Shown: one piece after another, positions 12,396-23,489 of the stretch | Layout: each line of letters opens with the position of its first letter | Position numbering within the stretch: the stretch's first letter is position 1 | Source of the DNA: Parasponia andersonii | Lineage: Eukaryota > Streptophyta > Magnoliopsida > Rosales > Cannabaceae | Length of the DNA: 64,000 bases | Assembly: GCA_002914805.1 (NCBI GenBank) | Contig: JXTB01000166.1 | Coordinates: 368,660-432,659, forward strand | Direction of reading: 5' to 3' | Translations under genes and position numbers: made by a program | Notes under the pieces: model-generated | What the model was told of the DNA's origin: nothing | Databases searched by the model: none | The model's input: only the letters and a program-made list of their open reading frames with translations

Positions 12396-13011
12396 TATCA
12401 TTTTTCCTTATATGCTCCTGCAAAATAATGAAAAAACAACAGTAATTTTAACTAAGTAGTCAATCACAGGTGATCGATCAGTACGCATTTAGCAATTTGA
12501 ATCCGACTAACTTAAAACGAGTTTTAAGCGTTAGGATAGGTTAGGTCGCTTAAGAAAACAGTTAATACGAGTGATGCAAACTCTAACTGTGTTTCAAAAG
12601 TTCCATGTCAAAATAAAACATAGCAATATATCACTTCGAACAATGAACATTTTGCTTAGTTACTTTTTTGTTCGACGAGGGAAATTGCGTAATACGACAT
12701 GCTGAGGCATGAAGCGAGGAGAAAATTCTAGGATTTTAAGGAGTTTCAGATACTTCGACGATCTGAGATTTAGATACTTCAACGATCTGAAACCTTGTCT
12801 CCTCTAAATGGACGTTTGCATAGTCCCTTAGGAAATAAGTAGGAGATAACATTCTGATCCCACTGCCCCACGAGTTTTATGGTGGCCGAAAACTGCCATA
12901 AAACTATAAAAGACGATCGGAAATGAGTTGAAGTAATAGCCGAAGAAGTATTATTGAATATTAATGAAGAAGATACAATAGGCTGTTGAAGATAACATAA
13001 AGATTTATTGA
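12396..13011. other. Spacer between antisense gene and pol end of the Tat element
   Basis: About 600 bases between the antisense gene's poly(A) signal and the end of the minus-strand integrase region. It has repeated short pieces (for example GATTTAGATACTTC / CAGATACTTCGACGATCTGA near 12745-12790) but no credible reading frame. Confidence 0.5.
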
Positions 13012-16000
13012 TAATAACGACGAAGTTGTTCTGCATTCCAGGCATGCTCGACCTTTTGTCCACCGATGCGAGCTAGGTTATATATTCCAGGTCGAATGAC
13101 ATTATCAATAACATAAGGTCCTTCCCAAGAAGGCCCAAATACACCAGCACCATGCTCTCTATTATTAGGTAGAACTCATCGAAGGACAAGATCTCCAACT
13201 TCAAAATATCTACCTTTGACTTTGGAATTATAATATCGAGCAGTGCGTCGTTGGTATGATGCAATTCGGAGCTGAGATTATTCACGCCGCTCTTCTAAAA
13301 GATCGAGTTCAACTCTCAGCAATACATCATTCTGTTTTTGCTCATAAATAGAACACCGCAGGGAGCCTGCACCAATTTCAACAGGGATCATCGCTTCATA
13401 TCCATAAGCCAAGGAGAATGGACTCTCTCCTGTAGTAGTTCGTTGTGTGGTGCGATAAGCCCATAAAACTTCTGGAAGTACTTCTGGCCAAGCTCCTTTA
13501 TGCTCCTCCAGCTTTGTCTTTATATTTTGCTTGAGTATTTTGTTTATCACTTCGACCTGCCCATTGGCCTGTGGATGAACAACAGCAGAGAAGCTCTTTT
13601 TGATGCCCAAGTTATTGCAGAAGTCACGGAACTCGTCACAGTCGAATTGCTTTCCATTATCAGAAATTATGGTATGTGGTATACCATAACGACAGATTAT
13701 AGATTTGTAAACGAAATCTATCATTTTCTTCGCGGAGATGGTGCTCAAGGCCTCGGCACCCGTCCATTTTGTAAAATAATTGACTGCGACCACCGCATAC
13801 TTCAAACCACCTCGCGCTAATGGAAGCATCCCGATAATATCAATTCCCCACACAGCAAATGGCCATGGACTAATCATTGAAGTTAAAGGAACATGTGGTT
13901 TTCTAGGAATGGTCGCAAATCGTTGACATTTATCACATTTCCTAGCAAATTCCAATGTATCCTTCTTCATAGTTGGCCAAAGTACCCTTGTCGAAGAATC
14001 TTATTTGCGAGCGCTTGCCCCTCAGAATGATTTCCACATATTCCTTCATGAATTTCCCTCATAATATAGCGTGCTTTTTTATTATTCATGCATAATAATA
14101 ATGGCGAGCTGAAACTCCTTCGATAAAGTTGTTTATCCTGGATGATATAGCGAGCCGCTTTCATGTGAAGCTACCTTGCATCGTCTTTATCCTCACAGAG
14201 ATCGCCATTTTGTATATATCGCATTATGGGGTCCATCCATGATGGTTCTTCATCAACTGGCATAATTACTTGGGGTTCGACCTCGATGCTTGGTGATACA
14301 AGAAATTCAACGGGAACTACCTTCAACAATTCTGCATCTTTCGTCGAAGCGAGCTTAGCGAGCGCATCTGCCCGGGTGTTTTTAATACGAGGAAGAAGCT
14401 GTATGTCATAAGTGTCGAACATTGAGAACAACTGCTGCACCTTCTCCAAATAGGCCATCATTCTTTCTCCTCTCGCTTGATAATCACCCTTAACCTGATA
14501 GACGACCAGCTGGGAGTCGCTATACACTTCAATTATTTCGACCTTCATCTCCTATGCGAGCTTTAACCCAGCTATCAGTGCTTCGTATTCGGCCTCATTA
14601 TTTGACGCTGGGAATTTGAAGCGAAGTGCATAATGAATATTGTGCCCTTCAAGACTGATTAAAACTATGCCCACACCTGCTCCATTTTCATTTGATGACC
14701 CATCAACATAAAGCTTCCATAACTTAGACGAATCTGAGGCAGGTTTCTCAAGTACTCCCGTGGGAAGATTGACGTCGTATGTAAATTCTGCAATAAAATC
14801 TGCGAGGACATGACCCTTTATAGCGGTGCGAGGTTCAAAATTGATGTCAAATTGACTCAATTCAACAGCCCACTTAAGCAGCCATCCTGACGCCTCAGGT
14901 TTCTGTAAGACCTGTTTCAGCGGGAAATTCGTGAAAACCTGGATGGAGTGAGCATGGAAGTAAGGTCGAAGCTTTCTTGATGCAATGACGAGTGCCAGCG
15001 CCAATTTTTCTATCTCTAGATATCTGGTTTCAGCATCAAGCAACCTTTTACTTACATAATACACAGGTCACTGAATATTTGCCTCCTCGCGAATTAATGC
15101 GGCACTCATCGCATACTTAGAAATAGCGATATATAGGCATAATTCTTCTCCCAGATTTTGTTTTGACAAGAGTGGAGGGGAACCCAAGTGTTTTTTCAAT
15201 TCTTGGAACACCTGCTCGCATTTCTCCGTCCACTCGAACCTTTTTGATCCCTTGAACACCTCAAAGAAAGGTTGGCATTTATCGATTGATCTGGATACAA
15301 ACTGACTTAGAGTAGCTACTCTTCCTGCTAGGCTTTGCACATTTCTGGGTTTACGAGGAGATTGCATATCAATTAACGCTTGTATCTTCTGAGGATTTGC
15401 TTCGATCCCTCGCTGGTTGACCATAAAACCCAGAAATTTTCCAGATCCTACTCCGAATGCACACTTCTGGGGATTTAGCTTCATCTGGTATCTCCGGAGG
15501 ATTTTGAACATTTCATCAAGGTGCTTGATGTGATCTTCAGCTTTCTCCGATTTGACTAGCATATCATCGACGTATACCTCCATTGTCTTGCCAATTTGCT
15601 TTGCAAACATCATATTGACAAGATGTTGGTAGGTCGCTCCCGCATTGATAAGTCCGAAGGGCATCTTTTTATAGCAATACAACCCTCGATCAGTGACGAA
15701 CGAGGTGTGTTCTTCATCCAGCTCGTACATGGGAATTTGGTTATATCCTGACTATGCATCCATTAAGCTCAAAAGTTCATGCCCCGACGTCGCATCTACA
15801 AGCTGATCAATTCTCGGAAGAGGGAAGCTATCCTTAGGACATGCTTTGTTGAGATCGGAGAAATTAATACAGGTCCTCCACTTCCCATTAGGTTTTTTTA
15901 CCAAGACCGGATTTGCAAGCCAGTCAGGGTAAAAAGACTCTCTTATGAACCTAATTTCGAGCAACTTCTCTACCTCTTCTTTTAATGCGATGTATCGTTC

Positions 16001-16960
16001 TGGATTCATGGCCCTTCTTTTCTGTCGTATAGGCTTTTTTGTCGGATCTATGTTAAGACGGTGGGATATAATCCTTGAATCAATCCCTACCATATCCGAA
16101 TGTTGCCATGCGAAGACGTCCAAATTAGACTTCAAAAAAGCGATCAATAAATCTCGCACAAGTCCTTGAACCTCCGCTCTAATCTTTAAAGTCTTGGAAG
16201 AAAGATCGAATGATAAATCTTCCAAGTCTTCAACGGGTCCAGTTCTGACTTCATCGTCAATTTCTCGAGGATCGAAGTCTTCACTGGTCGTTTCGATTGA
16301 TGCTTTCACTGACGGTTCGACTGACGCTTTATCTGATGATCCGATTGGAACTTCGCTCGCTGCCTCGACCGACGCTTTATCTGCTGCCACGACTGACGCT
16401 TCATCCGCTGCCATGACTGATGCTTTGTCCGACAGGTGGACCATCATTGCGCGAGATATCATATCCTTTGCTGCAAGTTTTAGCGAGTTGTTATAACATG
16501 TCCTCGCATCATATTGATTTCCTCGCACTTCGCCTACCCTATGTTGGGTCGGGAACTTCATTGTTAGATGGTAGATCGAGGTGACAGCTCGAAGTTCCCT
16601 TAATGTCGGTCTTCCTAGCACAGCATTGAAGGCAGATGGGCAATCTATCACCAAAAACTGGGTCATTATCGATGAAACCCTTGGAAAGGTCCCAACGCTG
16701 ACCATCAGTTCAATCATGCCCATAGGCATCAGGCTGTCACTAGTAAAACCATAGAGTGGAGTGGCAGCAGGCTTCAGGTCACTCTCATTCAACCCCATCT
16801 TTTTGAAGGCATCGAAGTACAGGATGTCCACAGCACTCCCGTTATCGACCAATACTCGCCACAATTATGTGCTTCCATAGTTAATTTTTATGACTAACGC
16901 GTCATTATGCGGATAATGGACTTCCCTTGCATCTTGCTCTGTGAAGGTAATATCCATTTC
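13012..16960 (-). pseudogene. pol region of the Tat element (fossil)
   Basis: Minus strand. Protease (VLVDNGSAVDILYFDAF, ~16850); RT (~16000-15400) with LVKKPNGKWRTCINFSDLN, KMPFGLINAGATYQ and the catalytic YVDDMLVKS (~15560); first RNase H (~15200-14850); archaeal-type RNase H (~14680-14400) with LYVDGSSNENGAGVG and NNEAEYEALIAG; integrase (~13950-13300) with CDKCQRF, the core GIDIIGMLPLARGG and HPQANGQVEVINKILK; C-terminal tail to about 13012. A Ser/Asp-rich repetitive stretch with ADKASV-type repeats lies between protease and RT (~16430-16330). Several breaks divide the region. Confidence 0.92.
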
Positions 16961-17039
16961 CGGTACTCGTTGAAGCTTGCGTGGTCGCTGATCAAGATGC
17001 ATGACGTTGGTTAACGGCTGCTGTCGAGCTTCTCGCGCA

Positions 17040-18911
17040 TATCTATCCTGTGCTCGCTTGGAATCTCCTCCAACATGTAGTCCTCCAAAAATAGTTTTTT
17101 TTCACCTCACGCTGAATTTCTGGAGGTCGCTGTTGGTCTTCTTCTCGCCTTTCGTCGCTCTGCCTGGTGTACTGCCGCAATCGTCCCTCTCTAATCAGCC
17201 TTTCAATTTCATCTTTCAGGGCAAAGCAATTATTAGTATCATGCCCAATATCATGGTGATATCGGCAAAACTTGTTGGGGTCGCGCTTTGCCCTGTCCCA
17301 CTTCATTGGTTCTGGTTGTCGGAATCGCTCCTTCTAGTTTGTGACCGCATAGATATGATCAATGAGCGCGTTCAATTCAGTGTGATTATTAAACCTCATG
17401 GGAGCTTTTGAAATCTCCTGCCTTTTAGGTCTGGGCTGATTCTCATTTGTTTGTTCATGATTCCTCTTGTTTTTCTTATTACCGCTATTGTTGGTAATGA
17501 CCGCATCTTTAGTCGCATCTGTTCTTCCTCCTTTTTAAGTCTTTTGTGGATTCTCGCGTGAAGATTCTAACCTCAGATGCTGACCAACTCTTCGGTAGAA
17601 GTCTTCGAGAGTTTTACACTCTCGCTCCAGTAATTCCTCCCAGAGTTTTGTTTCTGGTCGCACCCTAGCCATCATAAGAGTAAGAACTCCTCCTTCAGGT
17701 GGGTTGTTGACCTTTGCTAGCTCTGAAGTGAATTGATTGAGATAAGACCGTAGAGTCTCCTTTGGACCTTGCCGGATCGCGGATAAACTAACAAGCGGAA
17801 CAATGAAATTCTTTGCGGCTTGAAACTATCTTAAGAACACCGTCTGTAATTGTTGCCAGGATGAAATTGAGCCAGATTTAAGTCCTCGGAATCACTTCTT
17901 CGCTGTTCCCGAGAGTGTTACAGCGAAGCATGTACAACATGCATGATCACTAACCCGATGAAGTTCCATCAAGTCACTGAAGTGATCCATATGATCCTGT
18001 GGATCAGTTTTCCCATCAAAAGTGTTGATGGTAGGAAGTCTGAATCCAGTGGGAAAGGCTGCAGCTCAAACCTCCTCGCTGAATGGCGACTGACGATACC
18101 CATCAGCGAGCTCATCATCCCAACCAGCAAGTGTGTCTAATGCGATCCTTAAATTGTGAACATCGACGTTCAGAGGGAAAGCATCATCCCTTGCTAGCGA
18201 TACAAGCGGCCTTCGTTCGTTATCCTGTTTCATGACGGGTTGGTCAGGTAGAGTCTTCTGTGACCTGTGAGAGGAATCAAGTGAAATAGTGCGACGAGAT
18301 CGACTTTGGTCGTTGTGATGCGATACAGATCGATCATGACTACGTCGTCGCTCCAAATACTGTCTTAGGTCTGCAGGATCTTGTCTTGACTCTCTGCTGA
18401 TTCTTTCGAAGACGCTTCTCGATGGTCGTCTTTGTTCGCCGCTCAAGCGATCTTGACTATTAGCGGATTTACGAGAAAGTTGTACACAATCATGGTTCAT
18501 ACTTGAACTCTCCGTACCGGATTCTGAAGGTAAGTTTGCGAGCTTGCCTTCCCTTTGGAGATGCGATCTTCATGATGCTCCTGCTGAGTTCTAGACTGGC
18601 CGCGTCTTCTCGTCTCTAGGATCTGTATTCTTTTCTCAGGTAATTGAGCAGGACGTTCTTTGGGACGTTCGTGTTGTGGTGGGGTCACTATCTGCCCTTC
18701 AGCAAGTCGTCGCAGGGTGTCATTAATCTGGTAAGTGACTTGTTGAAGGTTCACCAGCGTCTCCTCCATACGATCCTGTCTCGGGGAAAAGTTTTCTGTT
18801 ACCGTCATAGTAGGCTAATCCGGAGCTGGGTCTGCCTGTGTAGCGGCAGTACTTTGAGGTTGGTTTTGGCTAGTTCCGGTGACTCTGGTAGTATTTCTAG
18901 TGTTTGCCATT
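17040..18911 (-). pseudogene. gag region of the Tat element (fossil)
   Basis: Starts with MANTRNTTRVTGTSQNQ, 60 bases inside the 5' LTR. It continues through a basic, Arg/Ser-rich segment (SHDRSVSHHNDQSRSRRT) and a capsid-like middle, and ends with the zinc-knuckle-like FCRYHHDIGHDTNNCFALKD (~17260) typical of plant Tat gag. It is broken in a few places. The N-terminal ~100 residues are also recognisable in the shrunken relative at 22140-22450. Confidence 0.85.
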
Positions 18912-18954
18912 ATTGAAAAAGTGGAATTTAACAAATTTTTCTGCTGGAATAGCC

Positions 18955-18971
18955 CTCCTTCTAGCCCCAAT
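18955..18971 (-). other. Primer-binding site region of the Tat element
   Basis: On the minus strand the 5' LTR is followed by ATTGGGGCTAGAAGGAGGG. The TGGnGC start is right for a tRNA-primed site. The primer tRNA cannot be named with certainty. The relative at 22480-22501 has the same motif (TTGGTGCTAGAAGGAGGG). Confidence 0.65.
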
Positions 18972-19607
18972 TGTTGATGGAGGTTTTATCAACAATAAAT
19001 TTAGAAAAAATTAAGAGACGTGGCTTATGGGAATTGAGTTAATAATCAAAGCAAATAAAGAGAGAGGATTTTTATAGTGGTTCAGCCCCGAAAAGATGAG
19101 CTTACGTCCACTGTTTTTCACTATTTTATGGAGAATTACAAGCACTCAAAGATACAATGTCTCGTCTGGAAATTGGAAAACTGAAAAGCAATTGGAATAC
19201 TCAAAACTTGATCCCTCTTCGGAACATTGAGTCCCCTTTATATAGGTAAAGGTAACCCTATCCCTATGATCCTAATTGTGTAAACGGATAACTATACAAT
19301 CGGGTAACATAAATTAAGTAACAACATAATTGGATAACCACTCAAAATAGGTAACTGATTGATCATAAATAGGAGACTTCTGTTTCTCTTTCCTTGTAGG
19401 TTTCCTATTTGACATAACATATACTTGTTTTTCTTTTTTTTCAGAAGAGGTCGCCTACCACCTATACAGAGAAGGTCGCACATACTTATGCAAAGGAGAC
19501 TACACGGAGAAGGTCGCATATAATCTGTGGAAGAGGTCGCACATAACCAACACGGAGGAGGTCGAACTTAACCCTTATGCGACCTTAGGATTTTAGACCG
19601 CATAACA
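18972..19607 (-). repeat. 5' LTR of the Tat element
   Basis: 636 bp starting TGTTGATGG and ending CATAACA on the + strand, matching 8789-9426. It is followed directly by the AAAAC duplication. Confidence 0.93.
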
Positions 19608-19612
19608 AAAAC
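19608..19612. repeat. Target-site duplication AAAAC, right copy
   Basis: Identical to 8784-8788. It confirms the boundaries of the Tat element. Confidence 0.88.
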
Positions 19613-20040
19613 TTATATGGTTCCTTTCACATAATTCACACATTTGGTATAGGGTATGAATGGTGTTTGCTCTCATATTACCTAAATGATTTGTCAAAGT
19701 AGCCTCTTAGGCAGACAAGACTGTGATGGCATTAGTTTCATAAACTTCAGCAACTCTCTTTGGCGTGGAACATTCTAACGGTCACTGACATTAATTATAG
19801 GCCATTACTTCTAATAACTCATATATTTCATCAAGTGTTTTTCTGTAAAGAGATCTACTAGCCGCTGTATCAACCATATTCTTAGACGTGTAACTTAATC
19901 TATCATAACTTTGACAACCTGTGATGTGGACGGCTCTTTATCATATATCTTTGTACATTTTCCATGCTTCCTATGAAGACTCTATATCGTACTGAAATAA
20001 GGTACTAATGTCATTCAACATTTATTTTTAACTTTAAATA
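19608..20040 (-). pseudogene. Athila-type gag fossil, upstream piece
   Basis: Minus-strand translation gives NMVDTAASRSLYRKTLDEIYELLEV cut into the familiar Athila gag motifs (MVDTAASRSL, EIYELLEVMA) near 19870-19800, and HTLYQMCELCERNH near 19640. This matches the gag segment before a CXXC knuckle. Its continuation lies at 8591-8788. It is heavily decayed with several breaks, and older than the Tat insertion it hosts. Confidence 0.78.
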
Positions 20041-21214
20041 CAAGAAAGAGGGGGAAAAAACATCAAATTCAAAAAAAAAATTCAATTTAATAGTAGAACT
20101 AGTTTATAGCGTCAAAAACTTGATGTGTAATTTTGTTAGTGCATAAAATCGTAACAAATAACAGTGAAAAGTAGAATAATAAATGCAAAAGATAACTTAC
20201 AATCCTAAATTGACTAATCCTAATTTAATTTGAATAATTCAAATAAAGAAAATGAATGTGAAAGATAAATAAAATAAAACAAAGGCAAAAAGAAAAAAAT
20301 AGCAAGACGAAGAAACAAATTTAGTTAATATAATACTGGAAGGTTTTTGGTTTCACCACAACTTATCTATCTTTATTTTTCTATTCTCATTATTAATGTT
20401 TATTTTCAAAATAAATGGTCTAGGATCTCTAAACTATTCATTATCTGCTGTCAAGCTCAAATAAAAATACCTTAACAAGCTAATCACTTCATCTATATGT
20501 GGATTACAACCTCATTAAGTTTTATCATTTCTCCCTAAATGACCATATATGTTAGGTTAGTATATTTCTAATCCCACGATATTCATCAAAGAGCTAGGCA
20601 TATAAATATTCAATTATGAAAAATTAAATCATAAATTAATTGAATGTAAAGAAATTAAAAATTCATAATTAGGCTACATCATAACTCTAAGAAAAAAATA
20701 CTAATTTATACTTAGGGTTAATTTGATATAGTCCTAGCTTATTAAAAAACTATTTTTAGCTATACTAAAGAAAAAATAATTATGATATAAAGCAACGTAG
20801 TGCTTAGTAAATTAAAATTTTAAAAGTACTTTCAATTAAAAAAAGCATTATTATGTTATTTAGTAAATTGTATAGTAAATTATTGTATGCATATGAAACG
20901 ACCAAAATAAATATTTAGTAAAATTAATTAACTCAACATATTTAACAAAAAAAAAAGGCTTAATTGAATTTATACTTATTTTTTTGCGTAAGTTCAATTA
21001 AATGATCATAAATTACAGAATACTAGTATTGTCAAATTTTGTTATACTCTCGTTATAAATATAATTAAGTCAAGATAAATACCAATAATAATAAATATTA
21101 AAATAAAATATTTATTAGAAAGAAAATTATAGAAACCTATTTTTTTCTGCAATTACTTAATCATTTACGTTCTTCTAGTAATCATTTAAGACCAAATTAT
21201 GCAAAGAAAAATAC
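20041..21214. other. AT-rich non-coding stretch
   Basis: About 1.2 kb of A/T-rich DNA with no coding frame of substance. It could be the intron that follows the DUF662-like exon at 21215 on the minus strand, or unrelated spacer. No transposon ends were recognised. Confidence 0.5.
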
Positions 21215-21352
21215 CTCACGAATGGTGGTTAAGAATTTGGTTTCTTCTTCAACACAGGCAAGCTTAGCTTGGACTCTGTCTCTGACCTCCATCTTCTTCC
21301 TCTCGATCTCCCCATCTTTGGCTCTGAAAGTTGAAAGAGCCGACTTCGACAT
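21215..21352 (-). pseudogene. First exon of a DUF662 / RAB6-interacting-golgin-like gene (partial)
   Basis: Minus strand. From the ATG at 21352 it reads MSKSALSTFRAKDGEIERKK, then MEVRDRVQAKLACVEEETKF and LTTIRE (46 codons). This is the conserved N-terminal charged helix of plant DUF662 proteins (PF04949, also called RAB6-interacting golgins), where MS[KR]SAL..F.AKE.EIE.KKMEV and VEEETK are hallmarks. An in-frame ATG upstream at 21397 would add 15 residues. The exon ends at a clean donor, GTGAG|GTATTT, and in the family the next residues would be ELE. No second exon is visible downstream, where transposon sequence begins within 1.2 kb. It may be an orphan fragment or a gene whose long intron runs out of the window. 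Coding sequence itself is intact. Confidence 0.68.
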
Positions 21353-21698
21353 CTCCTCTTCTCTTGAGAGATTGATGTTCAAATATATAGGGAGCAAAGA
21401 GAAAAAAATAAGAGAAAGATGATTGAGAGAGAGGATGAAATCTCATAATTTGTTTATTGCATTTGAGTGTTGAGAAAAAGAAAATTTTCAATTCCAGATG
21501 TGGAGAAGAAAATCATTCGCCATAGGAAGAAGAAAAAGAAAAGAAAGACTTGTCTATAGAGTGCTAAACATTTGGTATTTTTGAAATTAAGTGAAGATAT
21601 TTTTGTTATTATAATTTATTCATTAAAATGTGGTGTGAATTCCTACATAATCTACTAAACCCATCCAAAGTTTGTTTGGACTAGATATTTTTGTTTAC

Positions 21699-22137
21699 TA
21701 TTGATAGAGGTTTTGTCAACAACGAATTTAGGAAAAATTCGATATGTGGTTTGAGTATAAAAAAAGTTGATAAACCAAAGTAAATAAGGACACAAAAATT
21801 TTATAGTGGTTCAGTCCAAAAAAAGATGAGCATGCGTCCACTGTTCTTCACTATTTTCTGGAGAGTTACAAGAATTTCTTTAAGTCTCAAGGTGAGAATC
21901 GAGAGAGAAAAAAGAGCCTTACAGAATGTCACCCAATCTTCCTTTTATAACAACACCGAGCTCCCTTCATATAGGTAAGAGTGGCTCAATGTTCCTCAAT
22001 TGTGAAAACGAGTAAGTGTATAATCAGAAAATACAATTCGAGTAACAATATAATTAGGTGATAACTTAACTGGAATGATTGGTCAATCTCCATTCAGAAA
22101 CTTGTTTCTCTTTCTTTGTAGATTACCCATTTGATGA
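21699..22137 (-). repeat. Partial LTR of the deleted Tat-family element
   Basis: Aligns with 22502 to ~22940 (shared GTTTTGTCAACAACGAATTT and TTTGTAGATTACCCATTTGA). Both copies stay alike up to the point where this one passes into gag sequence. Confidence 0.82.
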
Positions 22138-22139
22138 GG

Positions 22140-22500
22140 CTTAATCTCTAGGATTTGAATCCCTCTCTCAGGCCGTTGAGCAGGACGATCTCTAGGACGT
22201 TTGTGCTGTGGTGGAGTCACTATCTGTCCCTTAGCAAGTCGTCGTAGAGAATCATTAATCTGATTAGTGATTTGCTGAAAGTTCACCAATGCCTCCTCCC
22301 TACAATCCTATCTCTGGACAATGTTTTCTGGCGCGCTCACGGCAGGCTGATCCTGAGCAGGATCAACCTGTGCAGTAGCAGTATTTTAGGGTTAGTTTTG
22401 GCTAGTTCTGACGTTTCTGGTAGTGTTTCTGGTGTTTGTAATTGTTGAAGATGTGAAATTGACAAACGTTTTGCTGGAATAGCCCTCCTTCTAGCACCAA
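22140..22500 (-). pseudogene. gag N-terminal remnant of the deleted Tat-family element
   Basis: Minus strand. NDSLRRLAKGQIVTPPQHKR matches NDTLRRLAEGQIVTPPQHER of the intact-length relative (18740-18650). The primer-site motif TTGGTGCTAGAAGGAGGG lies at its start beside the right LTR. It is a fossil. Confidence 0.8.
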
Positions 22501-22501
22501 T

Positions 22502-23100
22502 TATTGACGGAAGTTTTGTCAACAACGAATTTAAGAAAAATTCGAGATGTGGTTTGTGTGTGAAAAGAGTTGATAAACTAAAGCAAATAAGGAGACAAGA
22601 ATTTTATAGTGGTTCAGCCCCAAAAAAGATAAGCCTACGTCCATTGTTCTTCACTATTTTCTTGAGAGTTATAAGAATTTTTTTAAGTCTCAAGGTGAGA
22701 ATCGAGAGAGAAAAAAGAGCCTTGCAGAATGTCACCCAGTCTCCCTTTTATAACAACACCAAACTCCCTCCATATAGGTGAGAGTGGCTCAATATTTCCC
22801 AATTGTGAAAACGAGTAAGTGTATAATTAGAAAATACAATACGAATAATAATATAATTGGGTAATAACTTAAATGGAATGATTGGTCGATCTCCATTCAG
22901 AAACTTGTTTCTCTTTCTTTGTAGATTACCCATTTGATGAGACTTGATCTAGTTTCTTTTTCATACTGGCTGCACTTAATTCATTCAGAGGAGATCACAC
23001 TTCGTTCAGAAAAATTCACATGCGACCTGACGCGTTCAACTCAGTTGCTAACTTTCCCTTTTTGGCATTGACCAATATATAGGTTTTAGACCACACAACA
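22502..23100 (-). repeat. Full LTR of the deleted Tat-family element
   Basis: 599 bp, starting TATTGACGG and ending CACACAACA on the + strand. It has the same architecture as the 636-bp LTR at 18972-19607 but is clearly diverged from it, so it belongs to a sister subfamily. Confidence 0.82.
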
Positions 23101-23489
23101 ATTACCAAACACAATTTAGATAAACAAATTTCAAAAAAGTATTTTTAGCTTTTCGAAAGTGTTACCAAATAGACCCTATAAGAAAGACAATAAATATAGT
23201 CATAATTATTGAAGCAAAAATTGAGAGAAAATAAAGAAACAATTACTGAGAAAATCCTTTTGCAAAGTCGTTGTTCTCTTTCCACCTCATGCCCAACACG
23301 TTCAAATCTACTATGTAATACCCCTTTAGTTTTTCTGCCAATTTGCCTATTTGTGTCCCGGGTTATGATAGCCATCGTCCCCTTTTTTTTATAAGGTGAG
23401 TTGTGAATCCACCGACTTGAGAAATATCCATTAGTTTCCTTTAATTTCAACGTGAAAATTGGTAAGACTCAAGTCCATTTGTTTTGGAA
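23101..23489. other. Spacer with possible LTR fragment
   Basis: No gene recognised. TGTAATACCCCTTTAG at 23313 looks like the start of a Gypsy LTR, but no matching second end or copy was found. Confidence 0.3.

Larger units (their letters stand above)
8789..19607 (-). mobile_element. Tat-lineage Ty3/Gypsy element with antisense gene
   Basis: A 10.8 kb LTR element read on the minus strand: 5' LTR 18972-19607, gag, protease, RT, RNase H, a second archaeal-type RNase H, integrase, a long 3' region carrying a + strand gene, polypurine tract, and 3' LTR 8789-9426. The extra RNase H (LYVDGSSNENGAGVGI, NNEAEYEALIAGL) and lack of a chromodomain place it in the Tat (Ogre/Retand) lineage. It is flanked by a perfect AAAAC target-site duplication. 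LTRs differ by about 4% by eye. It is structurally complete, but its coding parts carry roughly half a dozen or more breaks. Confidence 0.94.
21699..23100 (-). mobile_element. Internally deleted Tat-family element
   Basis: Two LTR copies of a family related to the Tat element at 8789-19607 flank only a ~360-bp remnant of leader and gag. The left LTR (21699 to ~22137) keeps only part of its length. The right LTR (22502-23100) is full, ending CCACACAACA. The flanks TTTAC and ATTAC look like a slightly mutated 5-bp target duplication. The element is broken, having lost nearly all of its interior. Confidence 0.8.

Noticed and set aside
13500-13820. + strand frame within 13500-13820 and others over 15779-17411
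   Set aside because: These are antisense shadows of the minus-strand integrase, RT and gag regions of the Tat element, unlike the spliced gene at 10341-12315, which has its own gene signals.
23145-23450. Minus-strand frame reading MAIITRDTNRQIGRKTKG, looking like a gene start
   Set aside because: No known domain, AT-rich tail, no splice or promoter context. The area also has an LTR-start-like TGTAATACCCC on the + strand.
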